DNA of 64,000 nt from Eudorina sp. 2006-703-Eu-15 (taxonomy: Eukaryota > Chlorophyta > Chlorophyceae > Chlamydomonadales > Volvocaceae), in contig BDSI01000014.1 of NCBI GenBank assembly GCA_003117195.1, positions 806,001-870,000 of the forward strand. The letters run 5' to 3'. The notes beneath the pieces are model-generated. The model was not told the origin of the DNA and did no database searches. It saw only the letters and a program-made list of their open reading frames with translations. Position 1 is the first letter of the stretch; each line of letters begins with the position of its first letter. Position numbers and translations under genes: made by a program. Below are positions 1 through 37,459 of the stretch, piece by piece.

Positions 1-210
1 CCAGCTTCTTCTGGGGCAAGTCCAAGTAAACCAAGGGGTTTCGGAGGTGCCGCCGGAAGGGGCGTCGGGAGCAGCCGCCGCCGCAGGCGCTCGGGAGGAC
101 GCACCGAGTCTTTCTTGCAGGAGGATGTCGGGACGGGTGCGTCGAGCCCGGGGCACGTCAGCGGCAGACCAGCGGCTTGGGCTTATGGGTTTTATGTAAT
201 CTCTACACCA
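1..210 (+). other. Probable 3' end of an upstream plus-strand gene
   Basis: The first bases can be read as the last codons of a protein ending in FFWGKSK with a TAA stop at 27-29, followed by about 170 bp and then a TGTAA motif at 195-199, the polyadenylation signal used by volvocine algae. This is the arrangement expected for a C-terminus plus 3' UTR. The frame beginning at base 1 is also open, to 312, so the choice of frame is uncertain. Too little coding sequence is present to name the gene. Confidence 0.35.
195..199 (+). terminator. TGTAA polyadenylation signal candidate
   Basis: TGTAA is the usual poly(A) signal in Chlamydomonas and Volvox. It lies about 170 bp after a possible TAA stop at 27-29, and base composition drops in GC after it. 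Supports a transcript end here. Confidence 0.4.
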
Positions 211-299
211 GACGCGCTTCACTTCCAACAGATCGACCGAAGTGAAATGCGGTCTGCACGCCATTTTTTCGAGTGTGTGATGCGGTTTTGCCGCAAGAG

Positions 300-2110
300 A
301 GAGACGAGGTGACACGCGGTGAGCCTCGATTTTGGGGATCAAGTGAGCACTGGAGCGTGATACACTGGTGGCCAGGAGCGCTGACTTGATAGGGGCACCT
401 AAAGCGCAGAATGGAGTGCGCGCTCCTTTCGGTTGCGACCCGGTTTGCCATTAAGAGGCAGAGGCTCGCCGATAGCTCACCAAATGCTATCAGGAGGCGC
501 ACCGACCTGGCTTTTTTGTAATATTTCGTTTTGGCTGAGATTGGAGGGAGCACCGGTGTGGTGCTGTGAGGAGCGTATAAGGTTGGGGTATGCATCGATT
601 GGACGATGTACGACATTGTTTTGATCCACGCGGGCGCAACCTGAACGCGTGCCATGACGTCCAGTTAGCTTAGGGTTATGAGGCATGTGCGCCGACATTC
701 GCGTGGGCTTTTGAGAGGTGAGGATGTTAGCAAACGTCAAGATGCCCGTTGCGCACAGGCAACTGGGCGGGGTTGTTCACTGCATCGTACCAGGAGAGAA
801 TAGTGAATTCTTTGGCATGTGTAACGCGTAGTACCGCATGTGGTGACAATTCCTGTTTTGCAGACTGTCGGATAGGCTGCGGTGAAGTTATGTCAACTCT
901 TCTGAACAGCAGTCTTATTTGTAACTACTCGAGACAGGCAAAGGAGGCTATACGTAGTTTCACACACCTATCTCAATATTCCGCGAACAGCCTGCCATAG
1001 GTAGGCAGTTCTTTGGAAGAAAAAATATATCACTCTGACAGTACGATTGCGACATTTAAACTACATGCACACATACCAAGCCAACACATCGCAAGAATTA
1101 TGAAACCTTCTTCACCCTACAGAGAAACACGCGCTTGCTCACCTCCGTACCAACATCCAAAGGACGTACAACACGTCCCAGTGTCCATTTTGCAGCTGCT
1201 GCACACTCCTGGACAATACCAGTGTTCTTAAACTGGCCGGGCCCTAAGCTACCAGGCCCGCAAGCCTTCAAGCCAACAGGACAGCGGACCAGGCACGCAA
1301 GAACCGCCCGCATAAACCGGCATCTGAGAACACATCCGCATTACAGCAGCCATGCGACCACTCGCGGTTGTTGTCTGGGATCACGAACCTCAACGGCTGC
1401 AACGACTGCCTATCGAAGAACTCCATCCAATCAGCTCCCCCCGCCTCCGCTGGTTCCAGCTACATTGGATGCCCCACACGCCCACACTGCTGTGACAGTC
1501 GCTACGATGCCTCCTGTGGTCCTGCCCCGGCACCGAGGCCGGCCGCCGCTGGGGCAAAATCCCGTAGCAAGGCGCCAAAGGCCCGGAAGCTACAGAAGCG
1601 CCAGGCTCCACCCGTACCTCGAATGCGGGTTGTCCCAGGCGACTCATGAACGCACACCCTTTCGACCCCTGGGTCGGTTGGCGGTTGCTGCTGGAACGTT
1701 CCTGCCATCGCTCACTCACTCGTTCTTCTCGCAGATACACACACACATACGCATGCACACATACACATACAATCATTGTGAAAATGATCGGCGCCTCCAT
1801 ACGCCCCCGAGCTCAGCATCCTACAGCCCATACACACACAGGCATGTGCCAACCCACGTGCGCTATGAGCGGTAGCGCTGGGATTGGATCCCAACCCGGT
1901 CGTCCCCCTCCCTTCCTCCCTCCCTCCCTCCCTCCCTCCCTGGAGACACCGTGACATCAAAATTTAGACCCAGGGTTCGAACCTTCAGCCCTGCGCATCT
2001 TTAGCCCTTATGCACCCTGCGCGCCCCCCAGGTGAAATGAAGAAAAAGGAGCCGCCACCAGAATTCCAAGAACGCATCTCCCCCTCCCCGTCGGCCGGGC
2101 CCTCACAGCA
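300..2110. other. Intergenic sequence, no convincing gene
   Basis: Reading frames here are short, overlap on both strands and show no recognisable motif. Visible content: a pyrimidine tract of CCCT/CCTT units (about 1908-1941), a CA-rich stretch (1737-1775), and an isolated GGGTTCGAACC palindromic box near 1972 that resembles a tRNA B-box but has no tRNA around it. Confidence 0.5.
1905..1941. repeat. CCCT/CCTT pyrimidine microsatellite
   Basis: Tandem CCCT units with one CCTT interruption, about 35 bp, polypurine on the minus strand. Lies between the upstream gene end and the RAV1 3' end. Confidence 0.8.
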
Positions 2111-2116
2111 GCACCT

Positions 2117-2121
2117 TACAG
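2117..2121 (-). terminator. Candidate polyadenylation signal of RAV1
   Basis: TTACA on the plus strand is TGTAA on the minus strand, about 590 nt downstream of the RAV1 stop codon. No other minus-strand TGTAA was seen between here and the stop. A 3' UTR of this length is normal for volvocine genes. Confidence 0.45.
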
Positions 2122-2276
2122 CTACGGCCCACCGCCACCAACACCGCCACCATCACCACCCTTGTCACCACCCAGCCTGAGCTGCGTACCGCTTCCCTCA
2201 CCACGCCCCTCCACCTCCGATCCCAACACAAACCGCGCCCCGAACACGGCGCGCCGCGAGGCTCACTCAACCTCCT

Positions 2277-2306
2277 GCCGACTGCCGACTGCCGACTGCC
2301 GACTGC
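2277..2306. repeat. 7-bp tandem repeat (GCCGACT)
   Basis: Four consecutive copies of a 7-bp unit in the presumed RAV1 3' UTR. Confidence 0.8.
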
Positions 2307-2712
2307 CGGTGGTCACCGAATCCCTTCAGGCCAGCGCTCCACCCACCCTTCCGACATGCTTCCAAACAGGTCTCCGGCCCTCCTTGAGATTCAGGAGGTG
2401 GGCCTCGTGCCTGGGTATCCGGGGGATGCGTGAGTCCCGTCATCGGCTGCCCGCCCTGGAGCGGTGGGGCGGTGGAGGTAACAGGAGGGGGTCCCCGCCG
2501 AGTGCGTCTGACCAAAGCTACTACTCTTAGCCTGACCCTGACCCGTGGGTCGGTAGCCAGGCAGTCGGCTGTCCGCCCCGACGGTGCCCTTCCTTGACCT
2601 GGCGGCAGCAGGTGCCACAAGACAAAAGTCCAATCCGAACCACCATCGGGTTTCGGAGAGCAGGATCCTTCTCGCAGCATCAGGATCCTTCTGGGGGCTG
2701 CGGCCAGCCCCC

Positions 2713-26358
<23,646 letters not shown>

Positions 26359-27028
26359 TTGCACGACCAGTTGAGAGGCTGTGCGTCAACGTTGTTGTAG
26401 CTTCGGTACCGGCTGGAAGTTGCTCAGCAACCCCTTTCCTTGCAGCGGACAATTCTGCATGAATTGATCAAGATCATGCTGGTGCTGGTTAACTATATGT
26501 CATTTGTGGAAGCCTGAACTACCAATGACCACGACCCATGACTTCGCCTACGGCCGAACTACAAGAGCTTGATGACTATTTTTGGAAGAACTCGAGCTCA
26601 TGATTCATCATGCAACTTTTGCAAATACATGGCCCAAGCTCTCGGAATTGCGGTTTTGTGGCAGGTTGGACGAACATGACGAACCGATGAAAGAGGACGC
26701 CATATATTTTACATCTGTTTGTATATTTGCACCTTGATTTCACAGCTCAATTGCCCCTGTATGTTCGGTTGGTTACGAACAGAAGTGCCCACCTAACTGC
26801 AGTTCCCCGGCTGCCACCGGTTCTGACGCGTCCTGCAATAGTGTTCGGGGCATCTACTTTCCGTTGTCTCTGAACTCTTTGGGACAAATCACTCGCAAGC
26901 TAACGCGGCGCCGCCGCCTCCTAAGCGAAGTACCGACAGCTGGTCCGGAGTTCCGCACAGACCAACAATTATTTGGGCCCTAACTGAAGGCATTCAGCGG
27001 CAACAAACCACATAACCTGCTTGCGGCT
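26359..27028. promoter_or_regulatory. Shared divergent promoter interval, RAV1 and SURF2
   Basis: The two start codons (RAV1 ATG on minus at 26358, SURF2 ATG on plus at 27029) are 670 bp apart, head to head, with no other gene between them. The stretch is AT-richer than either coding region. I do not see a clear TATA box at a convincing distance from either start. Confidence 0.6.
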
Positions 27029-31014
<3,986 letters not shown>

Positions 31015-31572
31015 CCCATGACCCATGGGTCACGCGCGCCCTGCAGCGCCCCGCTCAGATTCAGATGCCTTTAGGTGTTGAAAGAACGCTTTCCGGTGCC
31101 GTTATGCTGGGTTTCCACTCGCTGCTTGGACTGACTGCTGGCCTGGGCGCCAAAAGTCAGGTCGCCCTGCTCGTCGGTACAGAACTGCAGATGGCATGAG
31201 GGTGTTGTTTGTCCGCAATGCGCCGACAAAGACAGAGATGTCGGATGAAGAGGGTTATTAGGACAGGACAGGGTTCTCGTTTCCCATCTTGTGTGGGGCA
31301 AGTCGGCGGGAATCTGAGCTGAACTTGTTTTTCCTGCAACGCACGGCGGGTGCGAACAGGGCGGGCTTTGGCTGCACCATCGTCGGGACAAGCAAGGAGC
31401 GTCCATCCAGTCCTGCCGCGTCAAGGTTGCGTGAATCGGAATCGGATGGACGTGTACCGCCGATAGAATCAAGCAATCGGCATGACCGACAGTATGAATC
31501 GATTGGCATCTAGGGCACATACAGCACATACAGCCCGCGGGTTCGTTTTCTCGTTGAAATTCACATACGCAT
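31015..31572. other. SURF2 3' flank
   Basis: No coding sequence recognised. No TGTAA signal was found on the plus strand here, although TGTAA is present inside SURF2 introns 6 (about 30379) and 7 (about 30850). The true poly(A) site is therefore not visible. Confidence 0.5.
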
Positions 31573-31850
31573 GCGGGCTTCGGCCCAGCGATAATGGATC
31601 CGCGGTTCGAATCCTGGTTCCCTCCCCGCCATGAAATTCGGCGGTTTCCAGGATAGGCAATCCTGGCGCGCTAGCAACCTGGTGTGTTGGCCGGTATGGC
31701 TGCATGACCCCAACGCGGGTGATGGAGGATAGGTGCGCAGTCCTTGGTAGAGCTGACGAGATGAGGCTCCGACGAACTACTACTGGGCCCGTTGGAACAC
31801 CCCCCGTCGGGATACGGGTCCACCTTGTAGCGGTTACAAATGGATGATAT
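31573..31850 (+). mobile_element. tRNA-derived SINE-like element with LINE-like tail
   Basis: The 5' part resembles a tRNA lacking its anticodon arm: GGCCCAGCGATAATGG (A-box/D-arm like) at 31582 and an exact B-box GGTTCGAATCC at 31604-31614, followed by CCCTCCCCGCC that can partly pair with the upstream GCGGG. A unique body follows. The 3' end carries GGATACGGGTCCACCTTGTA then GCGGTT, nearly identical to 51380-51405 and related to the LINE tails at 46863 and 47764. A pol III head plus a LINE-like tail is the SINE layout; volvocine SINEs of this kind are known. No target duplication was identified. Confidence 0.5.
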
Positions 31851-31917
31851 GAGGGGTCATATCCGTCGGCATTAGCGGCATTAGGCAGGTCTGACATCCA
31901 TCATCCAGCATCCAGCT

Positions 31918-31947
31918 CGTGTGTTTGAAATGCAACCCACCCGCCCG
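31918..31947 (+). repeat. Dispersed short motif copy outside RAV1
   Basis: GTGTGTTTGAAATGC followed by AACCCACCCGCCC, the same pattern as the copies in RAV1 introns (best copy 22362-22398). Confidence 0.5.
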
Positions 31948-32234
31948 CCCGCCAGCTCGTGTGTGTAGACACGGGCACAGCAGGGTGCAGTGGGACGAGC
32001 GACTTCGGTACACTGGTGGCGCTGGTCCGGCCTGCCGTACTACTACTGACGCGCGCGGTTTCCCCTGCTGCGTGCTGTGAAGTGTTGAGGCGGTGAGGTA
32101 CGCTTCGTTCGGCTGCTGGCCCGTTGGGTTCACTGCAACATCACTCCTTCATTATTGGTGTACATTCGGTACGTACTGGATTCGGTATGGAGGTACTGGT
32201 CGTATATATGTACCAGCAGTGCACCGTGGCGAGC

Positions 32235-32617
32235 TGTAACGATTATGACCAGAATATTATTATGATATTTCCGACTAATAATCAATGGCTATCGGGACTC
32301 ACGAAAGTGGGAAACGACCGTTGGGATTAGTCTTCTCAACCATTTTGGAGCCCGGGTCGTAATCAAGATCTCAAGGCGTCGGCATCATAAGCCGACTTGT
32401 GGAGCTTATGAGACGGATTGATATTATTCACAGGTGTCTCTTGACACCACCAACTTGGTACATGATTCTCTCATTTGTTAGGTTCTTAGTCACTTCGCTA
32501 CTTAGGTTGGTTCCTCCCTCGTCTCCTTCTCTCCGTCCTTCGTCGGTGGCCTCGGCGACGATACCTGGTTCCTCGGTGAGTTCCCTTTCCGCTGCGTATC
32601 GTAACCCCGACGTTACA
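32235..32617 (+). repeat. Ty3-A 5' LTR
   Basis: 383 bp, TG...CA ends, identical to 46464-46846. Confidence 0.97.
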
Positions 32618-32640
32618 ATTGGCATCGAGTTCTAGGTCGC
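32618..32640 (+). other. Ty3-A primer-binding site candidate
   Basis: TGGCATCGAGTTCTAGG begins 2 bp after the 5' LTR. The TGG start and position fit a tRNA primer site; the tRNA was not identified. Confidence 0.5.
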
Positions 32641-32655
32641 CGCCGCCGACCAAGA

Positions 32656-34704
32656 ATGGGCAAGAGAACTGGTAAGACGAATCCTTCGTCTTCTCAACCT
32701 AAGTCCAAAACTAGGGAGGATCCTGCGGCTCTAGTCGCTGGGCGTGGTTCGGCTCCAGTCGATCCCGTCGCTTCCCCGCCCAACGCGGCTCCAGTCGCAA
32801 GTCAGGGCATTGATTCATCTCCTCTAGGAGTTAATCAGGCTGAAGGCTCAAGGCCCGAGGCTGACAATGGGCCGCAACAGGTTCCGCCGCATATCGCGTC
32901 GGCGATTGCAAGCGCCAACGTCCAACGTGTCTGGCGCGCGTATATCCATAAGTTTTGCAAACTTAACAAAATTCCTTTACCAACTGACTTTGGAACGCTG
33001 CCCGCTCCTGCGCTCTTCTGCTTTGCGCAGAAGATCAACTTAAACATGACTCACGCGGCCGCCGCTCTCGCCGCCGCGGTGCATGATCCGGAGCAGATGA
33101 AACTGCTTCAGCAGCAGCAGCAGCAGCAACTGCAGTCGGGTGGGCAGGACGGCCGCACAGGCGCCGCGGCACTCAACGCTGCGGCAACTGCGGCCGGCCA
33201 GCCAGCCGTTACGGCCCAGCAGGGGGCCGTAACGGAACCCCACTGCAACCTAACGCAACAGGATATCGCGAACATCAACAACATGTTCGGCAACTTCAAC
33301 CAGCAGCAGCTGCTCCGTTGGAAGCAACACATCGAGGCCCGCATCGCGGAGCTTGAAAGCGAGCTTCGCAGCAGCCGCCGCGGCAGCCGCAAGCAAAAAC
33401 AGCGTGCGGCGGCAGCGGCGGACGCCATGGAAGCCGAGGGCGCCGGTGCCGACACCGATTCGGGTACCGCTTCGGACAGCAGCAGCGACGACGACGGGTC
33501 CCCAGCCCATCGCGCCATGAAGGCCGCTCGCAACAAGATTGCTACCGAGCGACTCAATTCCGACATCCGTGAGCAGCGGGAGCGCAGCTGCTCGATGAAG
33601 GGCTTCGCGGAGACCTTCGCCAGTCTCATGACACCACGGGAGGCTGCTCAGCTCTCCGCCGTGGACCTGGTCGCCCGCTGGCGGAAGCGGGGCGACGCCT
33701 ACATGGCGTTGCACGACCTGCCGCCTCTGTCCGGGGACGAGCTGGACCCGCGCCGCTACCTGATGCACGTCGACTTTGAAATGCCGCGTGATGCGGATGT
33801 TCAGGCGGCGCTCGCCGCTTTGAACTCCAACGCCGTTGCCGGCAGCAACGGCGGCGCGGGCGGCAGCGGAGCAGGAGGCAGCGCCGGCCACGGCTGGCAG
33901 ACCCAGGAGGTGAGAAAGAAGGTGCCTGAGCCGTACAAGTTCACGGGGACCACGGACAAGCATGTCACTTGCGTGCAGACCTGGTTTGACACCTTCATCA
34001 CGTACTGCGATACCATGCGCATCAACCCCATAGAAAACCTGGCGTTCTTCACGACGGGTTCGGCACAGGGAATGGGTCGTGGGGTACATGGGCGACGCTC
34101 TCACCAACGGGATCGTTGTCACACGCGAGCAGCTCCGCACGGATTTCCTCATCCAGTTTGGGGATATTCGCCGGCACACCGCCCAGTCCGCACGCGAGCG
34201 TTTTCACGCGGGGAGCATAACATGAAGCCGGGGGAGAAGGTCACTGCGTACACCCAGCGTTTCCGTACAGTTGTACGGGACGCCAAGGGCATGTCGCAGG
34301 TCGATCAGATCTTCTGGTACCTGCATGGCTTGCTTCCCGCGCTGAAGAAAGCCTGCGCGACGGACGCCCTGGGCAAAGATTGGGTCTCCGTAGAGGACCT
34401 GATCCGCTTCGCGCTGAGCCAGGAGCTCCGCGCTAACATTGCAAAGACGGCGTCTAACGCTAACACCGTTGTTGCCGCGGCCCTTGCCCCTTCCCCGCCC
34501 CGCAAGCAGAAGCGGAAGCGCTCGGAGCGCACCGACGAAGGGGACAACGAGTCCCTGTACTGCAAGCACTGCATGACAAAGTTCCCGGGCGGCTTCAAAC
34601 CGTCGCACCTCAAGGTGTGCGACATGTACAAGAAGAAGGTCGAGGCTGGCTTCATTAAGAAGGACAACAAGCCCAAGCAGGCCCGCAAGGACGGCAAGCG
34701 TTAG
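32656..34704 (+). CDS. gag: Ty3-A Gag
   Basis: 682 codons from ATG to a TAG at 34702-34704. The N-terminal half is Ala/Gln-rich with a coiled-coil-like stretch (QQQLLRWKQHIEARIAELES) and acidic Ser/Asp repeats; the capsid-like region has VPEPYKFTGTTDKHV and GEKVTAYTQRFRTVV, typical of Ty3 gag. Near the C-terminus YCKHCMTKFPGG ... HLKVC is a zinc-finger-like CxxC...H...C. Between about 34070 and 34220 the sensible gag reading is in another frame (EWVVGYMGDALTNG, REQLRTDFLIQFGD), so two compensating one-base indels are likely: an extra G at 34068-34070 and a missing base near 34219. The TAG is followed directly by in-frame pol. Confidence 0.85.
   Translation: MGKRTGKTNPSSSQPKSKTREDPAALVAGRGSAPVDPVASPPNAAPVASQGIDSSPLGVNQAEGSRPEADNGPQQVPPHIASAIASANVQRVWRAYIHKFCKLNKIPLPTDFGTLPAPALFCFAQKINLNMTHAAAALAAAVHDPEQMKLLQQQQQQQLQSGGQDGRTGAAALNAAATAAGQPAVTAQQGAVTEPHCNLTQQDIANINNMFGNFNQQQLLRWKQHIEARIAELESELRSSRRGSRKQKQRAAAAADAMEAEGAGADTDSGTASDSSSDDDGSPAHRAMKAARNKIATERLNSDIREQRERSCSMKGFAETFASLMTPREAAQLSAVDLVARWRKRGDAYMALHDLPPLSGDELDPRRYLMHVDFEMPRDADVQAALAALNSNAVAGSNGGAGGSGAGGSAGHGWQTQEVRKKVPEPYKFTGTTDKHVTCVQTWFDTFITYCDTMRINPIENLAFFTTGSAQGMGRGVHGRRSHQRDRCHTRAAPHGFPHPVWGYSPAHRPVRTRAFSRGEHNMKPGEKVTAYTQRFRTVVRDAKGMSQVDQIFWYLHGLLPALKKACATDALGKDWVSVEDLIRFALSQELRANIAKTASNANTVVAAALAPSPPRKQKRKRSERTDEGDNESLYCKHCMTKFPGGFKPSHLKVCDMYKKKVEAGFIKKDNKPKQARKDGKR
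34702..34704 (+). promoter_or_regulatory. In-frame UAG between gag and pol (possible readthrough site)
   Basis: Gag ends at TAG and the next codons (GCA GTA GGC AAG GAC) continue in the same frame without a further stop into the pol ORF. Gag-pol expression by stop readthrough is known in gammaretroviruses and some LTR retrotransposons; for this element it is inference. Confidence 0.45.
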
Positions 34705-36447
34705 GCAGTAGGCAAGGACGTGGAGGGTGCGGGTTTTACCCCGTCAGAGCCAGCATGCGCTTTGGGACCTCTAGGTGGCCAGGGGGCAGGTTCTAACTTG
34801 CCGGTCGCGCGTGTTGTTGAATCCCACGCTCTAGGCGTTAGGGATGGTGGAGTTGGTGCCGTAGGCGCGGTGGGACCCCCGGACCATACGTTGGGGCAGC
34901 CACCGGCCGCTTCGGGCGTTTCTTTTGATCTTCCGCCTCCTCCGCCGCCCGGCAACGAGGACCGCATGTTTTGCAGTCGCGAGTTTGCCCGGGTGCAGTC
35001 GGAGTTGGGCGTCAGGTTGACCTTAGACGCCGCATGTAACGAGCAAGGCATCAATGCTCTGTGCGCTCCTTTTGCCTCACCCAGCCAATCTTTCTTCGAT
35101 AGGGACGTTGGCGGGGAAACCCTCTGGATACATCCACCAGCAAACCAAGTGGTCATGTGGCAGCAGCATTACGCCAAATGCAAGGCAGCTCAGCCCACCA
35201 CCACCAGCGCAATGTTCGTAGCCCCAAAGTGGCCCGCGCTTGAGCAGCATTTCCAGTCTCTAGGCTACACGCTCTTCAAGGAGTACCCCATCGGTAGGCG
35301 ATTGTTTACCACACCAAACGGTGAGCGGGGCAAAGCTCAGCTCATGGGTATTCCTTGGCCGGTCCAGCTTTGGTATGATCCACCGCAAAAGGAAGCTGTA
35401 CTGCGCTCCGTACAGCAGGACACAGGCTACAACATGCACTTTCTCAGCAAAATGTACGGCAAAGAGGCTCGAACCCTTGTCGACAGCGGAGCTTCCGCAG
35501 TTGGGGCTGCCGATGGCTTTGTCGGCGACACTCTGGTCAGCAGCTTGCGACTCAAAGTGAACCCGGCATCAGTCACTTCGGTACGCCTTGCAGACGGGTC
35601 GCTCCAGCGATTGTCAGGCCAAGTCACCATGCCCATCCGCATGGGCACCTACCGTGACACGGTTCGCCTCCTTGTCATGCCCGGATCCATGCCAGGCACA
35701 GACATTTTGCTTGGGACAGATTGGCTCAAACGGCACAAGGCCGTAATGAGCTGGGACAGTGACACACTTACCCTTCAAAGGGGGGGGAAAAACCTGACAC
35801 TGTTCCCGACTTACGTACACAGGATGGACGCAGAACCTGACCCCATCTCGGTCATGAACTACGTCTGCGCGCGGCTGTACCATGCGACAGCGGTTCCGCT
35901 GCTAAGCGCCAAGCAAGCTGCAAAGCTGCTTGTGCAGGGTGCGCGATCGTACCTAATGCTTGTGGCAGAGGACAGCATCGAGCCGTCGGACCCTTCGGGG
36001 CACGACGCCGCGACCGTTGGCGCCGCAACGTCAACCGACGCATCCGCGCCCGATAACCTGGTACCGCAGTCAGAAATCGAAGCACTGAAAGCCGAGTTTT
36101 CAGATGTCTTCGCGGAGCTGAATGAGCCACCACCGGAGCGTAAGGGCATAGGTCACACTATACCATTGGTGGAAGGCGCTCAGCCGCCCGCAAAACGAAT
36201 GTACCGCTTGACTCAGGCTGAGCGGGAAGAGGTCAAAAAGCAAGTAGCGGATTTGCTTGCTAAAGGGTTTATAGAGCCAAGCACCTCCCCATTCGGTGCG
36301 CCTGTCTTGTTTGTCGAGAAGCAGGACAAAACCCTTCGAATGTGTTTGGATTACCGAGCATTGAATAAAATCACCGTTAAACGGAGATATCCAATGCCGT
36401 CCATAACCGACCTCTTCGACCAGTTGCAAGGCGCAAAAGTCTTGACT
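34705..36447 (+). CDS. pol: Ty3-A Pol, N-terminal part: MT-like segment, protease, RT start
   Basis: Opens directly after the gag TAG. Residues about 85-190 form a Dam/DIRS-methyltransferase-like block ([34 protein letters not shown]). The aspartic protease follows ([11 protein letters not shown], then ILLGTDWL). RT begins with [49 protein letters not shown] and [13 protein letters not shown]. The frame is lost at about 36438-36447, just before the first catalytic aspartate block ([12 protein letters not shown]), which continues in another frame. Confidence 0.85.
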
Positions 36448-36790
36448 TGCAACAGGGTTATTATCAGATCCGCATTACGCCCGAGGACAAACCTAAAACT
36501 AGCTTTCTCACGCCTGAGGGACAGTTTCAGTTCAAGGTCCTTTGTTTCGGCCTGACAAATGCACCTGCAACGTTCCAATCCACAATGGCAACAATTTTCA
36601 GGGAGCATATTGGTCGATTTGTTCTCGTGTATCTGGACGATATACTCATCTTCTCTAAAACAGCACAAGAACATGTACGGCACCTCCGTATTGTACTTGA
36701 GCTGTTACGTGAGCACAAGTTCAGGGCAAAACTGCCTAAGTGCGACTTCAATAAAGCGGAATTGAAGTTCTTGGGGCACATCGTGGGTGA
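36448..36790 (+). pseudogene. pol: Ty3-A RT middle fragment, cut by Ty3-B
   Basis: Carries [42 protein letters not shown] (YxDD catalytic box) and KAELKFLGHIVG. At HIVG the sequence enters the Ty3-B LTR; the interrupted RT resumes at 44254. Confidence 0.88.
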
Positions 36791-37057
36791 AAGGGAATAG
36801 GACCTCTCGAAGTTGGGAGCTCAAAGGTTGTTACACAGTTGTAATGTTGAATGGCGTAAGCCGACTTCACACACTTCAGAATGCACAACAACTTAAGTCT
36901 AGTAAAGTCAGCAACATAACTCCATAATATAGCCTGTACCGGCGGCGCACTAGAGGCGCACCGGGAGTCGTACTCAAACAAACTTAACGATCAACTTAAC
37001 GGCAAACAAAGTTACCGATCAAAACAACTGCAGACTAGCCTACGGCTAATCCTTACA
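36788..37057 (-). repeat. Ty3-B 3' LTR
   Basis: 270 bp; minus strand reads TGTAAGG...CTTTCA. One mismatch to 43984-44253. Confidence 0.95.
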
Positions 37058-37459
37058 TTCCCCCCTGCTTAACACAAGCACCGTCCTCGGTGCGACTCAC
37101 ACGGACAGCACGCACAGACATGCGCCACCTCTGTTTTCCCTAAAGTGCGAAATCGGCAAGCGGGCTAGAGAGGAAAGGAAAGGGAAACAGAGTCAAGGCA
37201 AAACCCTTCCTCGCCCGGATGCCGGCCTAACTTAGGGCGCAGACGAACACAGACAGACGTGGTCCACAGACAGCAGGGGTAATGCGAAACGGTTGCCAGG
37301 AGCTGACCGGTCGGTGACCGTGCTACGACTGGCATAACCCGAACACACGCGCGCAGTACACAGTGGGCGTCACAAGTATGGTGCGGCAAAGCAGGCAAAT
37401 GCACTAATCCCGAGTAACCCAAGCAAAATCCCATTACGCGAGTATCCCATGAAACTACA
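37058..37459 (-). other. Ty3-B 3' untranslated region
   Basis: Non-coding between the pol stop and the 3' LTR; includes the polypurine tract immediately inside the LTR. No gene seen. Confidence 0.6.

Noticed and set aside
1966..1985. GGGTTCGAACC box that looks like a tRNA T-loop
   Set aside because: No acceptor, D or anticodon arms on either strand within 90 bp; probably chance or an ancient SINE scrap.
31469..31897. Minus-strand ORF containing RIRTADPLSLGRSPH
   Set aside because: Typical false protein read from the antisense of a tRNA-like sequence; it supports the SINE head rather than a gene.
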